NCBI GenBank assembly: GCA_963668445.1
Contig: OY764335.1
Span: 248,001-312,000, forward strand
Direction of reading: 5' to 3'
From: Poriferisulfidus sp963668445
Lineage (GTDB): Bacteria > Pseudomonadota > Gammaproteobacteria > Poriferisulfidales > Poriferisulfidaceae
DNA: 64,000 nt
The position numbers were made by a program, and so were the translations under genes. The notes beneath the pieces were generated by a model. It ran no database searches, was not told where the DNA came from, and worked only from the letters and a program-made list of their open reading frames with translations. Shown here in pieces: positions 9,389 to 17,830 of this stretch (within the stretch, counting starts at the first letter, position 1; each line of letters opens with the position of its first letter).

Positions 9389-11119
9389 TCAGGCTTGGTT
9401 CATGGCTTCCACCTTGTCGCGGATCTGTTCCGGTTGTTCGCACTGGAGGATGTCCGCGCATCGCGCGCGCACGGCTTCGGCCGAGGTGCTGGTGATGATG
9501 TGCTTGATTTCGAGCAGGACGTTCGGATGCGTGCTGAACTCGCGCAGGCCAAGGCCGAGCAGCAGGCGCGTCAGGTTCGGCGCGCTGGCCATTTCGCCGC
9601 ACATGCTGACCGGGGTCCGGGTGCGTTCGCCGGCTTGGATGGTGTGGTGGATCAGGTGCAGGATGGCCGGGTGCAGCGGGTCGAACAGGTAGTTGACCTG
9701 ATCGTCCACCCGGTCGATGGCCAGCGTGTACTGGATTAGGTCGTTGGTGCCGATGGACAGGAAGTCGAGCTGCTGGGCGAACAGTTCGGCGCAGATGGCG
9801 GCGGCCGGCACTTCGATCATGCCGCCGAGGCGGATGTTGGGGTCGTAGGGGATGTCCTCGCGGCTCAGCTGTTCCTTGCACTGGTTGAGCAGGATGACGC
9901 TCTGCGACAGTTCGGCGATATTGGTGAGCATGGGCAGCATGATTTCGATGGGGCCGTGCGCGGAGGCGCGCAGGATCGCGCGCAATTGCGCGAGGAAGTT
10001 CGGCTTGTCCTGCAGCGAACGGCGAATGGCGCGCAGGCCCAGCGCCGGGTTCGGCGCGACTGCGCCCTCGTACTCCGGGTCGAATTCCTTGTCGGCGCCT
10101 AGGTCGAGGGTGCGGATGGTCAGCGGCTTGCCGTCCAGCGCCAGCGCCAGATCGCGGTAGGTTTCGTACTGCTCGTCGCTGCTGGCGCCGCCCTGCTCGC
10201 GGTTGAGGTAGAAGAACTCCGTGCGGTACAGGCCGACCCCGTCGCTGCCGACTTCGTGCACCTCGGAGACCTCCTCCACTAGGTCGACATTGCATTTCAG
10301 CGTGATGGGGTGCCGGTCGCGGGTGATGGCGGGCTTCTGGCGCAGTTGCATGAGGCTTTCTTCGCGCTCTTGCTCCTCGCGCTGGTATTCGCGGTACTGG
10401 TCGATCAGCCAGTCGTCGGTGGCCGACAGTACGGTGCCGCCGCGGCCGTCCACCAGCAGCAGATCGCCGTCGCGCAGGAATTCGCTGGAGTTGTGGATGC
10501 CGACGATGGCCGGGATGCCTAGGCTGCGCGCCAGAATGGCAGTGTGCGACATGGGGCTGCCGAGCGCGGTGATGAAAGCGGCGATGTTCTGGTTCTGCAG
10601 TTCGACGGTGTCGGCCGGGGTCAGATCGTCCGCCACCACGATGCGGCCGGTCAGGTCGCGCTCCGGGCCGTCCTCCGCGTCCGTCGCCAGATTCTTTTGG
10701 ATCTTTTGGATGACCTGTTCCACGTCGTTGCGACGCGTGCGCAGGTAGGCGTCGTCCATCTGTTCGAAGACGGCGGTCAGTTGCTCCATGGTCTGCTGCA
10801 GAGCCCATTCGGCGTTGCAGCGTTCGGTGCGGATCAGGGTGGCGGGCGTTTCGGTGAGGAGGACATCGTCGAGCATCAGCAGGTGCGAGTCGATGAAGCT
10901 GCCGATCTCCTCGCGCATGGTGGCCGGCACCAGTTCGCGAGTCTTTTGCAATTGCTGCTTCGCATCCTCGTGCGCCTGCTTGAGGCGGGCGATTTCCGGT
11001 TCGATCTCGTCGTCGCCGAGCGTCTGTTTCACGATGTTGGTCAAGCCATGGCGGAGCACGCAGGCCGGGCCTTGGGCGACGCCGCGGGCGACGCCGATGC
11101 CGTTGACGATCATGGGCAT
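9389..11119 (-). CDS. ptsI: phosphoenolpyruvate-protein phosphotransferase (PTS enzyme I)
   Basis: Enzyme I takes phosphate from phosphoenolpyruvate and passes it to HPr. The 576 residues match the family length. The phosphorylated histidine lies in GSPMSHTAILARSLGIPAIVG, and the C-terminal PEP-binding barrel has LSIGTNDLIQYTLAIDR with MCGEMAS after it. The start overlaps the end of ptsH by ten bases; an internal ATG two codons later is also possible. No sugar permease (EIIB or EIIC) lies in this cluster, so the likely role is regulatory, feeding the EIIA proteins encoded upstream. Confidence 0.95.
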   Translation of the reverse strand: MPMIVNGIGVARGVAQGPACVLRHGLTNIVKQTLGDDEIEPEIARLKQAHEDAKQQLQKTRELVPATMREEIGSFIDSHLLMLDDVLLTETPATLIRTERCNAEWALQQTMEQLTAVFEQMDDAYLRTRRNDVEQVIQKIQKNLATDAEDGPERDLTGRIVVADDLTPADTVELQNQNIAAFITALGSPMSHTAILARSLGIPAIVGIHNSSEFLRDGDLLLVDGRGGTVLSATDDWLIDQYREYQREEQEREESLMQLRQKPAITRDRHPITLKCNVDLVEEVSEVHEVGSDGVGLYRTEFFYLNREQGGASSDEQYETYRDLALALDGKPLTIRTLDLGADKEFDPEYEGAVAPNPALGLRAIRRSLQDKPNFLAQLRAILRASAHGPIEIMLPMLTNIAELSQSVILLNQCKEQLSREDIPYDPNIRLGGMIEVPAAAICAELFAQQLDFLSIGTNDLIQYTLAIDRVDDQVNYLFDPLHPAILHLIHHTIQAGERTRTPVSMCGEMASAPNLTRLLLGLGLREFSTHPNVLLEIKHIITSTSAEAVRARCADILQCEQPEQIRDKVEAMNQA

Positions 11120-11391
11120 GGCACAGCGCCCTCCCCGAAGCCGCTTTGGAACAGTTCCAGCAGGGCCTGCATGGCCTCCTGCTCTTGCTCGCCGCTGACG
11201 AACAGGCGTACTTGGGTGCCATGCGTCGCGGCCAGCATCATCACGCTGATGACGCTTTTGGCGTTGGCCCGCTGTCCGGCTTTTTCGATTTCGATCAGGG
11301 CCTGGAAGGAGCTGGCGGTGCGCACCAGTTTGGCGGCGGCGCGGGCGTGCAGGCCCAGTTTGTTGACGACCGTCGTGGTTTCTTCAATCAT
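11110..11391 (-). CDS. ptsH: PTS phosphocarrier protein HPr
   Basis: HPr carries phosphate from enzyme I to EIIA proteins. The active histidine is in KLGLHARAAAKLV near residue 16, and a serine sits at the regulatory position in AKSVISVMML. The 93-residue length is slightly above the usual 85-90 because of a short C-terminal tail. It overlaps the upstream EIIA gene by eight bases and ptsI by ten, so the three genes are translationally coupled. No HPr kinase gene (hprK) is in the window. Confidence 0.95.
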   Translation of the reverse strand: MIEETTTVVNKLGLHARAAAKLVRTASSFQALIEIEKAGQRANAKSVISVMMLAATHGTQVRLFVSGEQEQEAMQALLELFQSGFGEGAVPCP

Positions 11392-11794
11392 GCGATTCTC
11401 CTACTTCGATGATGGCGCCCATGCGCGCGTTGGATGCGAGGCTTTCGGCCAGTTGCGAGCGGCTGTGGCGCTGCATGTTGAACAGGTTCACGACCATGGG
11501 CAGATTGACGCCGGATATGAGCGTGGTGTCCGGATGGGCCAGCAGCATCCGCCGGGACAGGTTGTAGGGCGTGGCGCCGTACAGATCCGTCAAAATCAGC
11601 AGGCCGTCGGCGCAATCCATCGAGGCGCGCAGTTCCTGCAGTTCGGCGAAGGCCGCATCCGGGTCGTAGTCGTCGCGCATGCCGTAGCAGGCGAGGTTTT
11701 CGGGCACCGTGGCGAAAATCATGGAGGCGACCTCCACCAATTGTTGGCCCAGTCCTCGATGCGTGATGATCAGGACGCCGATGCTCATGGGCAT
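11384..11794 (-). CDS. mannose-family PTS EIIA protein
   Basis: A 136-residue EIIA domain of the mannose/sorbose type. The family opening SIGVLIITHRGLGQQLVEVA contains the phosphorylatable histidine near residue 12. The second family motif is LTDLYGATPYNLSRRM, a variant of the DLFGGSPFN region. No EIIB, EIIC or EIID partner is adjacent, so it probably works as a phosphorylation-dependent regulator rather than in sugar uptake. The gene overlaps rapZ by ten bases upstream and ptsH by eight bases downstream. Confidence 0.9.
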   Translation of the reverse strand: MPMSIGVLIITHRGLGQQLVEVASMIFATVPENLACYGMRDDYDPDAAFAELQELRASMDCADGLLILTDLYGATPYNLSRRMLLAHPDTTLISGVNLPMVVNLFNMQRHSRSQLAESLASNARMGAIIEVGESHD

Positions 11795-12648
11795 GCCTCA
11801 AGATCGCGATGGCGCACCGTCAGGCGTAGCGAAGCGTCGTCGAGGAGGCGGCGCAGTTGTTCGACCAGATATACGGAGCGGTGCTGTCCTCCAGTGCAGC
11901 CGATGGAAATGTTCAGGTAGTAGCGGCCGGCCTTGACGAAGGCCGGAATCCATCCGGTCAGCAGTCGGTGCAGCTCGGCCAGCATGGCGGCGGCTTCCGG
12001 CTGCGCGTCCAGATAGTCGCGCACGGCGGGGTCGGTGCCGCGCAGCGGGCGCAGTTCGGGCGTCCAGTGCGGATTCGGAAGGCAGCGTGCGTCGAACACG
12101 AAATCCGAATCGCCGGGCACGCCGTGCCGGTAGGCGAAGGATTGCAGCAGCACCGACATTGGTGCCCGGTCCAAATGCAGGCGCTGGTGCAGCAATGCCC
12201 GCAGTTCGTGGACGTTGGTGCGGGAGGTGTCCAGCCGCAGGTCGGCGAGGGTGGCGATGGGTGCCAGGCAGTCGCGTTCCTGCTGCACCGCCCGGGGCAG
12301 GTCGCCCGTCTGAGCGGCCAGCGGGTGGCGGCGGCGGGTGTCGCTGAAGCGGCGTATCAGCGTGTCCTGGTCGGCATCCAGAAACACGACCGTGGACTCG
12401 CACGGAAGTTGCCGCAGTTGCGCAAGAATGTCCGGGAAGCGCTCCAGATCGGCCGGCAGGGCGCGGGCATCTACGCCGATGGCGGCCTGCCGGGGGTAGT
12501 CGGAGTCCGGCCGCAGCAGCAGGCGGGCGTATTCCGGGAGCATGGCGAGCGGCATGTTGTCGACGCAGTGGGCGCCGTGGTCTTCCAGCGTGTCCAGAGC
12601 GACCGACTTGCCGGAGCCGGAAAGGCCGCTGACGATGATCAGGTGCAT
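11785..12648 (-). CDS. rapZ: RNase adapter protein RapZ
   Basis: RapZ (YvcJ family) is an RNA-binding P-loop protein. In E. coli it guides RNase E to the small RNA GlmZ and so controls glucosamine-6-phosphate synthase. The Walker A motif GLSGSGKS is at residues 8-15, and the C-terminal part has the family motif SIGCTGGQHRSVYLVEQL. The length of 287 residues is normal. It follows ptsN by four bases, the conserved ptsN-rapZ arrangement that links the nitrogen PTS branch to envelope precursor supply. Confidence 0.95.
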   Translation of the reverse strand: MHLIIVSGLSGSGKSVALDTLEDHGAHCVDNMPLAMLPEYARLLLRPDSDYPRQAAIGVDARALPADLERFPDILAQLRQLPCESTVVFLDADQDTLIRRFSDTRRRHPLAAQTGDLPRAVQQERDCLAPIATLADLRLDTSRTNVHELRALLHQRLHLDRAPMSVLLQSFAYRHGVPGDSDFVFDARCLPNPHWTPELRPLRGTDPAVRDYLDAQPEAAAMLAELHRLLTGWIPAFVKAGRYYLNISIGCTGGQHRSVYLVEQLRRLLDDASLRLTVRHRDLEACP

Positions 12649-12652
12649 GGCG

Positions 12653-13105
12653 TCAGGCTGCGGCCAGAGCGGCCATCAACTGCTCGGGATTGCGGCTGGC
12701 GCGCAACATCTGCAGGTTTTCCGGCGCTTGCAGGAAAGCCGCGAGTTCGGCCAGGTATTGGAGATGTTGTTCGTGTGCTTCCTGCGGGACGGCCAGCGCG
12801 ATGAACACGTCCACCGGGGCGCCGTCCGGGGCGTCGAACGGCACGCCTTGCGTCAGAGTCAGGATGGCGGCGGCGCTACCGGTCGTGACGGAGATGCGGC
12901 AGTGCGGGATGGCCACGCCGCCGCCCATGGCAGTGCTGCCGAGCTGCTCGCGGTCGGTCAGGAGCTCCAGCAGCAGGTCGGAGTCGATGGCTTCCAAGCT
13001 TTCGGACAGTGCATTGCCCAGCACTTCCAGCGCGCGCTTCTTGCTTTGGATATTCCGCAGCAGCAGGAGACTGCCGGGCCGCAGCAGTGTGACGATGCCT
13101 TGCAT
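12653..13105 (-). CDS. ptsN: nitrogen-regulatory PTS EIIA (EIIANtr)
   Basis: A 150-residue EIIA domain of the fructose/nitrogen type. The phosphorylated histidine is in GGGVAIPHCRI, near residue 66. EIIANtr is a regulator of potassium transport and of nitrogen and carbon balance, not a sugar transporter. It sits between hpf and rapZ, the classical order. The gene normally found just upstream of hpf, rpoN, is absent here. No ptsP (EINtr) is in the window, so ptsI/ptsH may supply its phosphate. Confidence 0.93.
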   Translation of the reverse strand: MQGIVTLLRPGSLLLLRNIQSKKRALEVLGNALSESLEAIDSDLLLELLTDREQLGSTAMGGGVAIPHCRISVTTGSAAAILTLTQGVPFDAPDGAPVDVFIALAVPQEAHEQHLQYLAELAAFLQAPENLQMLRASRNPEQLMAALAAA

Positions 13106-13112
13106 GCGGGCC

Positions 13113-13433
13113 TCAGCTCAGTTGGTGGTGGGTCACCTGGTCTTGATGATGGTCTTTGCGCTTTTCCTTGTATTTGAGCAGTTGTCGGTCGAGCTTGCCG
13201 ACCAGCAGATCGATCGCGGCATACATGTCGCTGTGCTTGGCGTGCGCATGCACGTGGTGGCTGCGGACATGCAGCGTGGCTTCGGCGCAGTGGGTGTCGT
13301 GTTCGACGGACAGGGTAACTTGGCTGGCGAGCACATCCTCGACATGGCGGGTGAGGCGCTTGAGCTTGGTCTGGATGTAGTCGCGGATGGGGTCGGTGAC
13401 ATCAAGGTGGTGGCCGGTGATTTTCAGGTTCAT
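13113..13433 (-). CDS. hpf: ribosome hibernation promoting factor
   Basis: A 106-residue short-form HPF of the YfiA/RaiA fold. It binds the decoding site of 30S subunits and drives formation of inactive 100S dimers in stationary phase. The opening MNLKITGHHLDVTDPIRDY and the basic surface after it are typical, and the tail is rich in His, Lys and Gln. I chose the ATG at 13433; a TTG two codons upstream is weaker, and a GGGGA ribosome site lies about eight bases before the ATG. The gene follows lptB directly, where rpoN would be expected. Confidence 0.92.
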   Translation of the reverse strand: MNLKITGHHLDVTDPIRDYIQTKLKRLTRHVEDVLASQVTLSVEHDTHCAEATLHVRSHHVHAHAKHSDMYAAIDLLVGKLDRQLLKYKEKRKDHHQDQVTHHQLS

Positions 13434-13517
13434 AAGCAAGTTCCCCGCAAGATTTGAATCTATTATATATGGGCACGGGCCGCGCGCAGCGGCAGGCAGC
13501 GTCAGCCGGGCGGCTCC

Positions 13518-14240
13518 TCACAGGCGGAAATCCGCGCCCAAATAGGCATCGCGCACGTTCGGGTCGTCGAGAATTTCGGCAGGCGTGCCGTCGGCGATGA
13601 TGCGGCTGTCGGACAGGATGTAGGCGCGGTCGCAGATGCTCAGCGTTTCACGCACGTTGTGGTCGGTGATGATGATGCCGATGCCATGCGTGCGCAGCCG
13701 TAGGATGATGCCCTTGAGGTCGGCCACATGCAGAGGGTCGATGCCTGCGAACGGTTCGTCCAGCAGGATGAAGGACGGTTCGGCGGCCAGCGCCCGGGCG
13801 ATTTCGACGCGCCGCCGTTCGCCGCCGGACAGCGAGAAGCCGCGGCTGTGGCGCACGGCTTCGATCGAGAGCTCATGTAGCAGCTCCTCCAGACGCTCCT
13901 GCCGCCAGGCAAGCGGGCGCGGCAACTGTTCCAGTGCTGCCCGCACGTTGTCTTCGACGGTCAGGCGGCGGAATATGGAAGGTTCTTGCGGCAGATAGCC
14001 GAGGCCGAGGCGGGCGCGGCGGCTCATGGGCAGGCAGGTGAGGTCGCGGTCGTCCAGAAGGACCCGTCCCCGGTCGCACGCGACGAGTCCGGCGATCATG
14101 TAGAAGCAGGTGGTCTTGCCCGCGCCGTTCGGGCCGAGCAGCCCGACGATTTCGTGGTCCTGGGCGGCCAGCGTGACATCGGCGACCACGCGGTGCCGGC
14201 GGTAGGACTTGGACAGGCCGAGCGCCATCAGTTCGGCCAT
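13518..14240 (-). CDS. lptB: LPS export ABC transporter ATP-binding protein
   Basis: LptB is the cytoplasmic ATPase that, with LptF and LptG, extracts LPS from the inner membrane and pushes it onto LptC. All ABC motifs are present: Walker A GPNGAGKTT, signature LSGGE, Walker B FILLDEP, and the switch histidine in IIITDHN. The length of 240 residues is normal. Its ATG overlaps the lptC-lptA stop codon by one base (TAATG), so it is translationally coupled to the bridge protein. LptF and LptG are not in the window. Confidence 0.96.
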   Translation of the reverse strand: MAELMALGLSKSYRRHRVVADVTLAAQDHEIVGLLGPNGAGKTTCFYMIAGLVACDRGRVLLDDRDLTCLPMSRRARLGLGYLPQEPSIFRRLTVEDNVRAALEQLPRPLAWRQERLEELLHELSIEAVRHSRGFSLSGGERRRVEIARALAAEPSFILLDEPFAGIDPLHVADLKGIILRLRTHGIGIIITDHNVRETLSICDRAYILSDSRIIADGTPAEILDDPNVRDAYLGADFRL

Positions 14241-15289
14241 TACTGGGGCTCCGTGTGCAAGTGGAGCCGGACGCGGCTTGGCGTCGACTGGCCCGAACTG
14301 GTCTCCAAGCGCTCTTCATCCAGAAGATAGACCAGATGTTCTCCCGCGAAGGAATGCTTGCCGACCGTCATGCGGACATCTTTTCTGAGAATGGCCCGCC
14401 GGGTCTGGAATTGGTAGTAGATGCTGCCGGCCCGGGCGCGCAGCGGCTTGCCGGAGTCCAGCGTCTGGGTCCAGACGGCATTGCCTTCGGCGTGCAGGAC
14501 TTGCACCCGATGCTCGTTGGCGTGCGCCGTGACCTTGTCGGCATGCAGCACCATCGTGTCCAGCGAGGCACGCACGTTGCCGTGGTAGACGTATACGCGC
14601 TGGCGGGCATCCCAGGACATCCGGTCGGCGGTGAGATCCAAGGTTTCAGCCGGCGGCTCCTGTGCATGGGCGGCGCCGAAGGCGCGATTCAAAACCTGCG
14701 TGAGCAAGCCGTACGTCGGCGGTTGGACGGGGGCCGGAAACTGGCGTGCGTGCACATCGCGTTCCAATGCTCCGGCGGTTGCGTCAAGCCGGTACTGCAG
14801 GCCGGAGCCGCGCATAGCTGCATCGGCTTGGGCAAGCGATACTGTTGCGGTGCTGCGAATCTTCTGCTGAGCCGTATCCAGAACGAGGGAGGAGCCGCGC
14901 AGAAGGGTGGGGGCATGGTGCGTCGGCGCGAGCAGAATCTCCACCTCGTCGTGCAGGGCAATCTGCAGTTTGCGTATCTCGCCGTGCCGGGCGCGCGCCC
15001 AAGAGTCCTTGAAGTCGGGTTCCAGCCACTGCACTTGCGGTGCTTGCACGCGGACGCGCTGGTCGTCGACGTACTGGTCCAATTGCGCGGCGGACACTTT
15101 GTACAGAGGCCCGCCTTGCGCATCGCGCATCCAGTAATGCACATCGGTATAGCTGCTGTCGGCATCGGCACGGCCGACTTCCTGCATCGGCCGGTCGGTC
15201 GCGGCCGGTGCCGGCAGCACGATGCCAAAGGCCAGCAAGGCCGCCAGCAGGCGGCGCGTTCCGCAGGCATGGAGAAGCCTTTTCAGCAT
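14240..15289 (-). CDS. lptC-lptA: fused LptC-LptA LPS transport bridge protein
   Basis: One continuous 349-residue frame carries both periplasmic bridge proteins. Residues 1-25 form a hydrophobic N-terminus ending in PAPAA, either an anchor or a signal peptide. An LptC-like domain runs to about residue 185. A linker follows, then an LptA/OstA domain from about residue 215 (LDLTADRMSW, YHGNVRASL, HADKVTAH, AGSIYYQF, GEHLVYLLD). The LptA half has no signal peptide of its own. I placed the start at the ATG overlapping the kdsC stop (ATGCTGA); a longer open frame upstream only shadows kdsC. In most relatives these are two genes. Confidence 0.85.
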   Translation of the reverse strand: MLKRLLHACGTRRLLAALLAFGIVLPAPAATDRPMQEVGRADADSSYTDVHYWMRDAQGGPLYKVSAAQLDQYVDDQRVRVQAPQVQWLEPDFKDSWARARHGEIRKLQIALHDEVEILLAPTHHAPTLLRGSSLVLDTAQQKIRSTATVSLAQADAAMRGSGLQYRLDATAGALERDVHARQFPAPVQPPTYGLLTQVLNRAFGAAHAQEPPAETLDLTADRMSWDARQRVYVYHGNVRASLDTMVLHADKVTAHANEHRVQVLHAEGNAVWTQTLDSGKPLRARAGSIYYQFQTRRAILRKDVRMTVGKHSFAGEHLVYLLDEERLETSSGQSTPSRVRLHLHTEPQ

Positions 15290-15756
15290 GCCTGCAAGAT
15301 CCAGTCGCAGACGTCGCGCACCGCGCCCCGTCCGCCCGGGTTGGGCGTGACCCAGTCGGCAGCAGCACGGGCGGGCGGGCGGGCGTCCGCCACCGCGACG
15401 CCGAATCCGGCGGCTTCGAGCAGCGGCACATCGGCAAGATCGTCGCCGACGCAGACGACATGCTCCCACGGGCAGCGCAAGCGTTCCAGCAGGGCTTCGG
15501 CGGCGGCCGGCTTGTCGTCGCAGCCCAGCAGAATTTCCCGGATGCCCAGTTCGTGCAGCCGCTGCTGCACCATGGCGCCGGCGCGGGCGCTGATGACGGC
15601 GACCTGGATGCCGGCGGCCAGCGCCAGCACCAGTCCTTGGCCGTCGTGCACATGGAAGCATTTCGCTTCGGTGCCGTCTTCGGACAAGTACAGGCGGCCG
15701 TCGGTCAGAACGCCGTCCACGTCCAGCAGCAGGAGTTTGACATCCGCAGGATTCAT
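15283..15756 (-). CDS. kdsC: 3-deoxy-D-manno-octulosonate 8-phosphate phosphatase
   Basis: KdsC is a HAD-type phosphatase that removes phosphate from Kdo-8-phosphate, releasing Kdo for CMP activation. The catalytic motif LLLDVDGVLTDGRLY is at residues 8-22, and the later acidic motif is VGDDLADVPLL. At 157 residues it is a little shorter than many homologues, which have an N-terminal extension. The start overlaps kdsD by four bases (ATGA) and the end overlaps lptC-lptA by seven, so the genes are tightly coupled. Confidence 0.95.
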   Translation of the reverse strand: MNPADVKLLLLDVDGVLTDGRLYLSEDGTEAKCFHVHDGQGLVLALAAGIQVAVISARAGAMVQQRLHELGIREILLGCDDKPAAAEALLERLRCPWEHVVCVGDDLADVPLLEAAGFGVAVADARPPARAAADWVTPNPGGRGAVRDVCDWILQAC

Positions 15757-16733
15757 CGGATGCCGGCCGCGACCAGATCGTGCATGTTGAGGGCGCCGAC
15801 CAATTCCCCGTCCTGCACGACGGGCATGGCGTTGAAGCGTCCGTCGCGCATGCGGTGCAGGATGTCCACGGCCAGTTCGTCCGGCGCGGCCGTTTGGAAA
15901 TGGCGCGTCATGACTTGTGCGATGGGCGTGCGGTGGATGTCGACGGCTTCCGCCAGGCTGCGGCGCAGGTCGCCGTCCGTGAAGACGCCGACCAGCCGTC
16001 CGTCCGGGTCCAGCACGGTGGTCATGCCGAGGCCTTTTTCGGAGATTTCCGGCAGGGCATCGCGCAGCAGTGCGTCGGCGGCGACGCGGGGGATGCGGGC
16101 GCCGCTGCGCATCACGTCGCGAGCGGTGGTCAGCAGTCGCCGGCCCAAATTGCCGCCGGGGTGCGTGTGCGCGAAGTCTTCCGCTTGGAAGCCGTGGACA
16201 TGCATCAGCGCGACGGCCAGCGCGTCGCCCATGGCCAGTGCGGCGGTGGTGCTGGAGGTGGGGGCGAGGTTGAGCGGGCAGGCTTCGCGTGCGACCTGGA
16301 CGTCGAGATGCAGGTCGGCCTTGGCGGCGAGCGTCGAGTCGTTCTGCCCAGTCATGGCGATGACCGGGACGCCGGTTCCCCGCAGCCGGGGTATCAGACT
16401 CAGGAGTTCGGGCGTTTCGCCGGAATTCGACAGGGCCAGCACGATGTCGCCGCGGGTGATCATGCCGAGGTCGCCGTGGCTGGCCTCGGCCGGATGCACG
16501 AAGAAGGCCGGGCTGCCGGTGCTGGCGAAGGTGGCGGCGATTTTTTGGGCGATGTGGCCGGACTTGCCCATGCCGATGACGATGATGCGCCCGGCGCAGC
16601 TGCCGAGCATGCGGCAGCAGTCCGCGAAGTTGGCGCCGACGCGGTCGGCGAGGGCGCGCACCGCGTCCGCTTCCAGCCGCAGCACGTCGCGTGCGGCGGC
16701 CAGGATGTCCGGGGTTTCGTTCGTTTCGGTCAT
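15753..16733 (-). CDS. kdsD: arabinose-5-phosphate isomerase
   Basis: KdsD interconverts ribulose-5-phosphate and arabinose-5-phosphate, the substrate of KdsA. The SIS domain (about residues 35-180) carries GMGKSGHIAQKIAATFASTG and the HGDLGM motif. A CBS pair follows at about 205-326. The start MTETNETPD at 16733 gives 326 residues, the usual size; an upstream in-frame ATG would overlap yrbG. With kdsA and kdsC, three of the Kdo pathway enzymes are in this window. Confidence 0.95.
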   Translation of the reverse strand: MTETNETPDILAAARDVLRLEADAVRALADRVGANFADCCRMLGSCAGRIIVIGMGKSGHIAQKIAATFASTGSPAFFVHPAEASHGDLGMITRGDIVLALSNSGETPELLSLIPRLRGTGVPVIAMTGQNDSTLAAKADLHLDVQVAREACPLNLAPTSSTTAALAMGDALAVALMHVHGFQAEDFAHTHPGGNLGRRLLTTARDVMRSGARIPRVAADALLRDALPEISEKGLGMTTVLDPDGRLVGVFTDGDLRRSLAEAVDIHRTPIAQVMTRHFQTAAPDELAVDILHRMRDGRFNAMPVVQDGELVGALNMHDLVAAGIR

Positions 16734-17680
16734 GCGGAAGAAGCCAGCATCCGTTCGGCAGCCCATCCCAAATACGCTATATAGCACAGAAGCAGGGCGC
16801 CGGCGCCGGCGCGGCCGAGCCGCAGGCGGCCGCCGTACAGCAATAGGGCGGCTAGCAGCAGGGTTAGCGCCGCCATGGTCAGGCCGTCGAACCGCAGCGT
16901 CGGCGCGACGGAGAACGGGCGGATGGCGGCCGGAAGGCCGACGACGCCCAGAGTGTTGAATAGATTGGAGCCGACGACGTTGCCGAGGATCAAGGCGCCG
17001 CTTTCAGGATGCCGCAGCGCGGCCAGCGCGGCGGCGAGTTCCGGCAGCGAGGTGCCGATGGCAACCAGCGTCAGGCCGATAAGCATCTCGTCGATGCCCA
17101 AGGCGCGCGCCAGTCCGACGGCGCCCCAGACCAGCACCCAGGCGCTGGCCAGAAGGACGGCGAGCCCGAACAGGGTGATGGCGAAGGCCGAGGGAAGCGC
17201 ATAGGCGGGTTCGGCCGCCGCCGCACCCGATGCCTGTCGGCGGCGGGCCGACCAGAAGATGATGGCGAGCAGAGCCGCGAGCAGAGCGAATCCTTCGACG
17301 CGGCTGAGCGCCAGGTCGGCGAGCGCCAGGAACACGCCGGCGGTGCCCAGGAGAATCAGCGGCAGGTCGTAGCGGAGCAAGCCGGGTTCGGCCTGCAGGG
17401 GCCGCACGAGGGCGGCGATGCCGAGGATCATGGCGATGTTGGCAATGTTGGAGCCGAAGGCGTTGCCGATGGCCATGCCGCCGCTGCCGCGGGCGGCGGC
17501 TGTCGCCGAAACGACCAGCTCCGGCAGGCTGGTGCCGAAGCCCAGCACGATGATGCCGATGGTGAAGGCCGAGACGCGCAGCTGGCGGGCCAGCGCCGTC
17601 GCGCCGTCGATCAGCTGGCTGGCGCTCCAGGCCAGAGCCGCGAAGCCGCCGGCGATGGCGAAAAGGTAGAGCGGAAGCAT
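16730..17680 (-). CDS. yrbG: calcium/sodium antiporter, YrbG family
   Basis: An inner-membrane cation exchanger of 316 residues with about ten hydrophobic helices. The two inverted alpha repeats are easy to see: GFGTSLPELVVS with GNAFGSNIANI in the first half, and AIGTSLPELAAAL with GNVVGSNLFNTLG in the second. I placed the start at ATG 17680 (MLPLYLF) because the upstream open frame runs into the divergent promoter region and is not hydrophobic. It is the first gene of the minus-strand operon, as yrbG is in E. coli, and overlaps kdsD by four bases. Confidence 0.93.
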   Translation of the reverse strand: MLPLYLFAIAGGFAALAWSASQLIDGATALARQLRVSAFTIGIIVLGFGTSLPELVVSATAAARGSGGMAIGNAFGSNIANIAMILGIAALVRPLQAEPGLLRYDLPLILLGTAGVFLALADLALSRVEGFALLAALLAIIFWSARRRQASGAAAAEPAYALPSAFAITLFGLAVLLASAWVLVWGAVGLARALGIDEMLIGLTLVAIGTSLPELAAALAALRHPESGALILGNVVGSNLFNTLGVVGLPAAIRPFSVAPTLRFDGLTMAALTLLLAALLLYGGRLRLGRAGAGALLLCYIAYLGWAAERMLASSA

Positions 17681-17830
17681 GGGAGTCGGGCGATGCGGCG
17701 GTCTCGCAAGGCCTGATGTGGCGGCGTGCGCCGCGGAAGGCTCCGGAGTAATGGCGGTAGACAAATTATAATAGGGGTAGAGTGCGGCTCGTCCGCCGCG
17801 CCGAAGATCGCGACCGTACAGAAGCCTTCC

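Noticed and set aside
14240..15661. Longer 473-residue start for the LptC-LptA protein
   Set aside because: The added N-terminus lies wholly inside kdsC and is Arg/Gly/Pro-rich; the ATG at 15289 overlaps the kdsC stop and gives a hydrophobic N-terminus.
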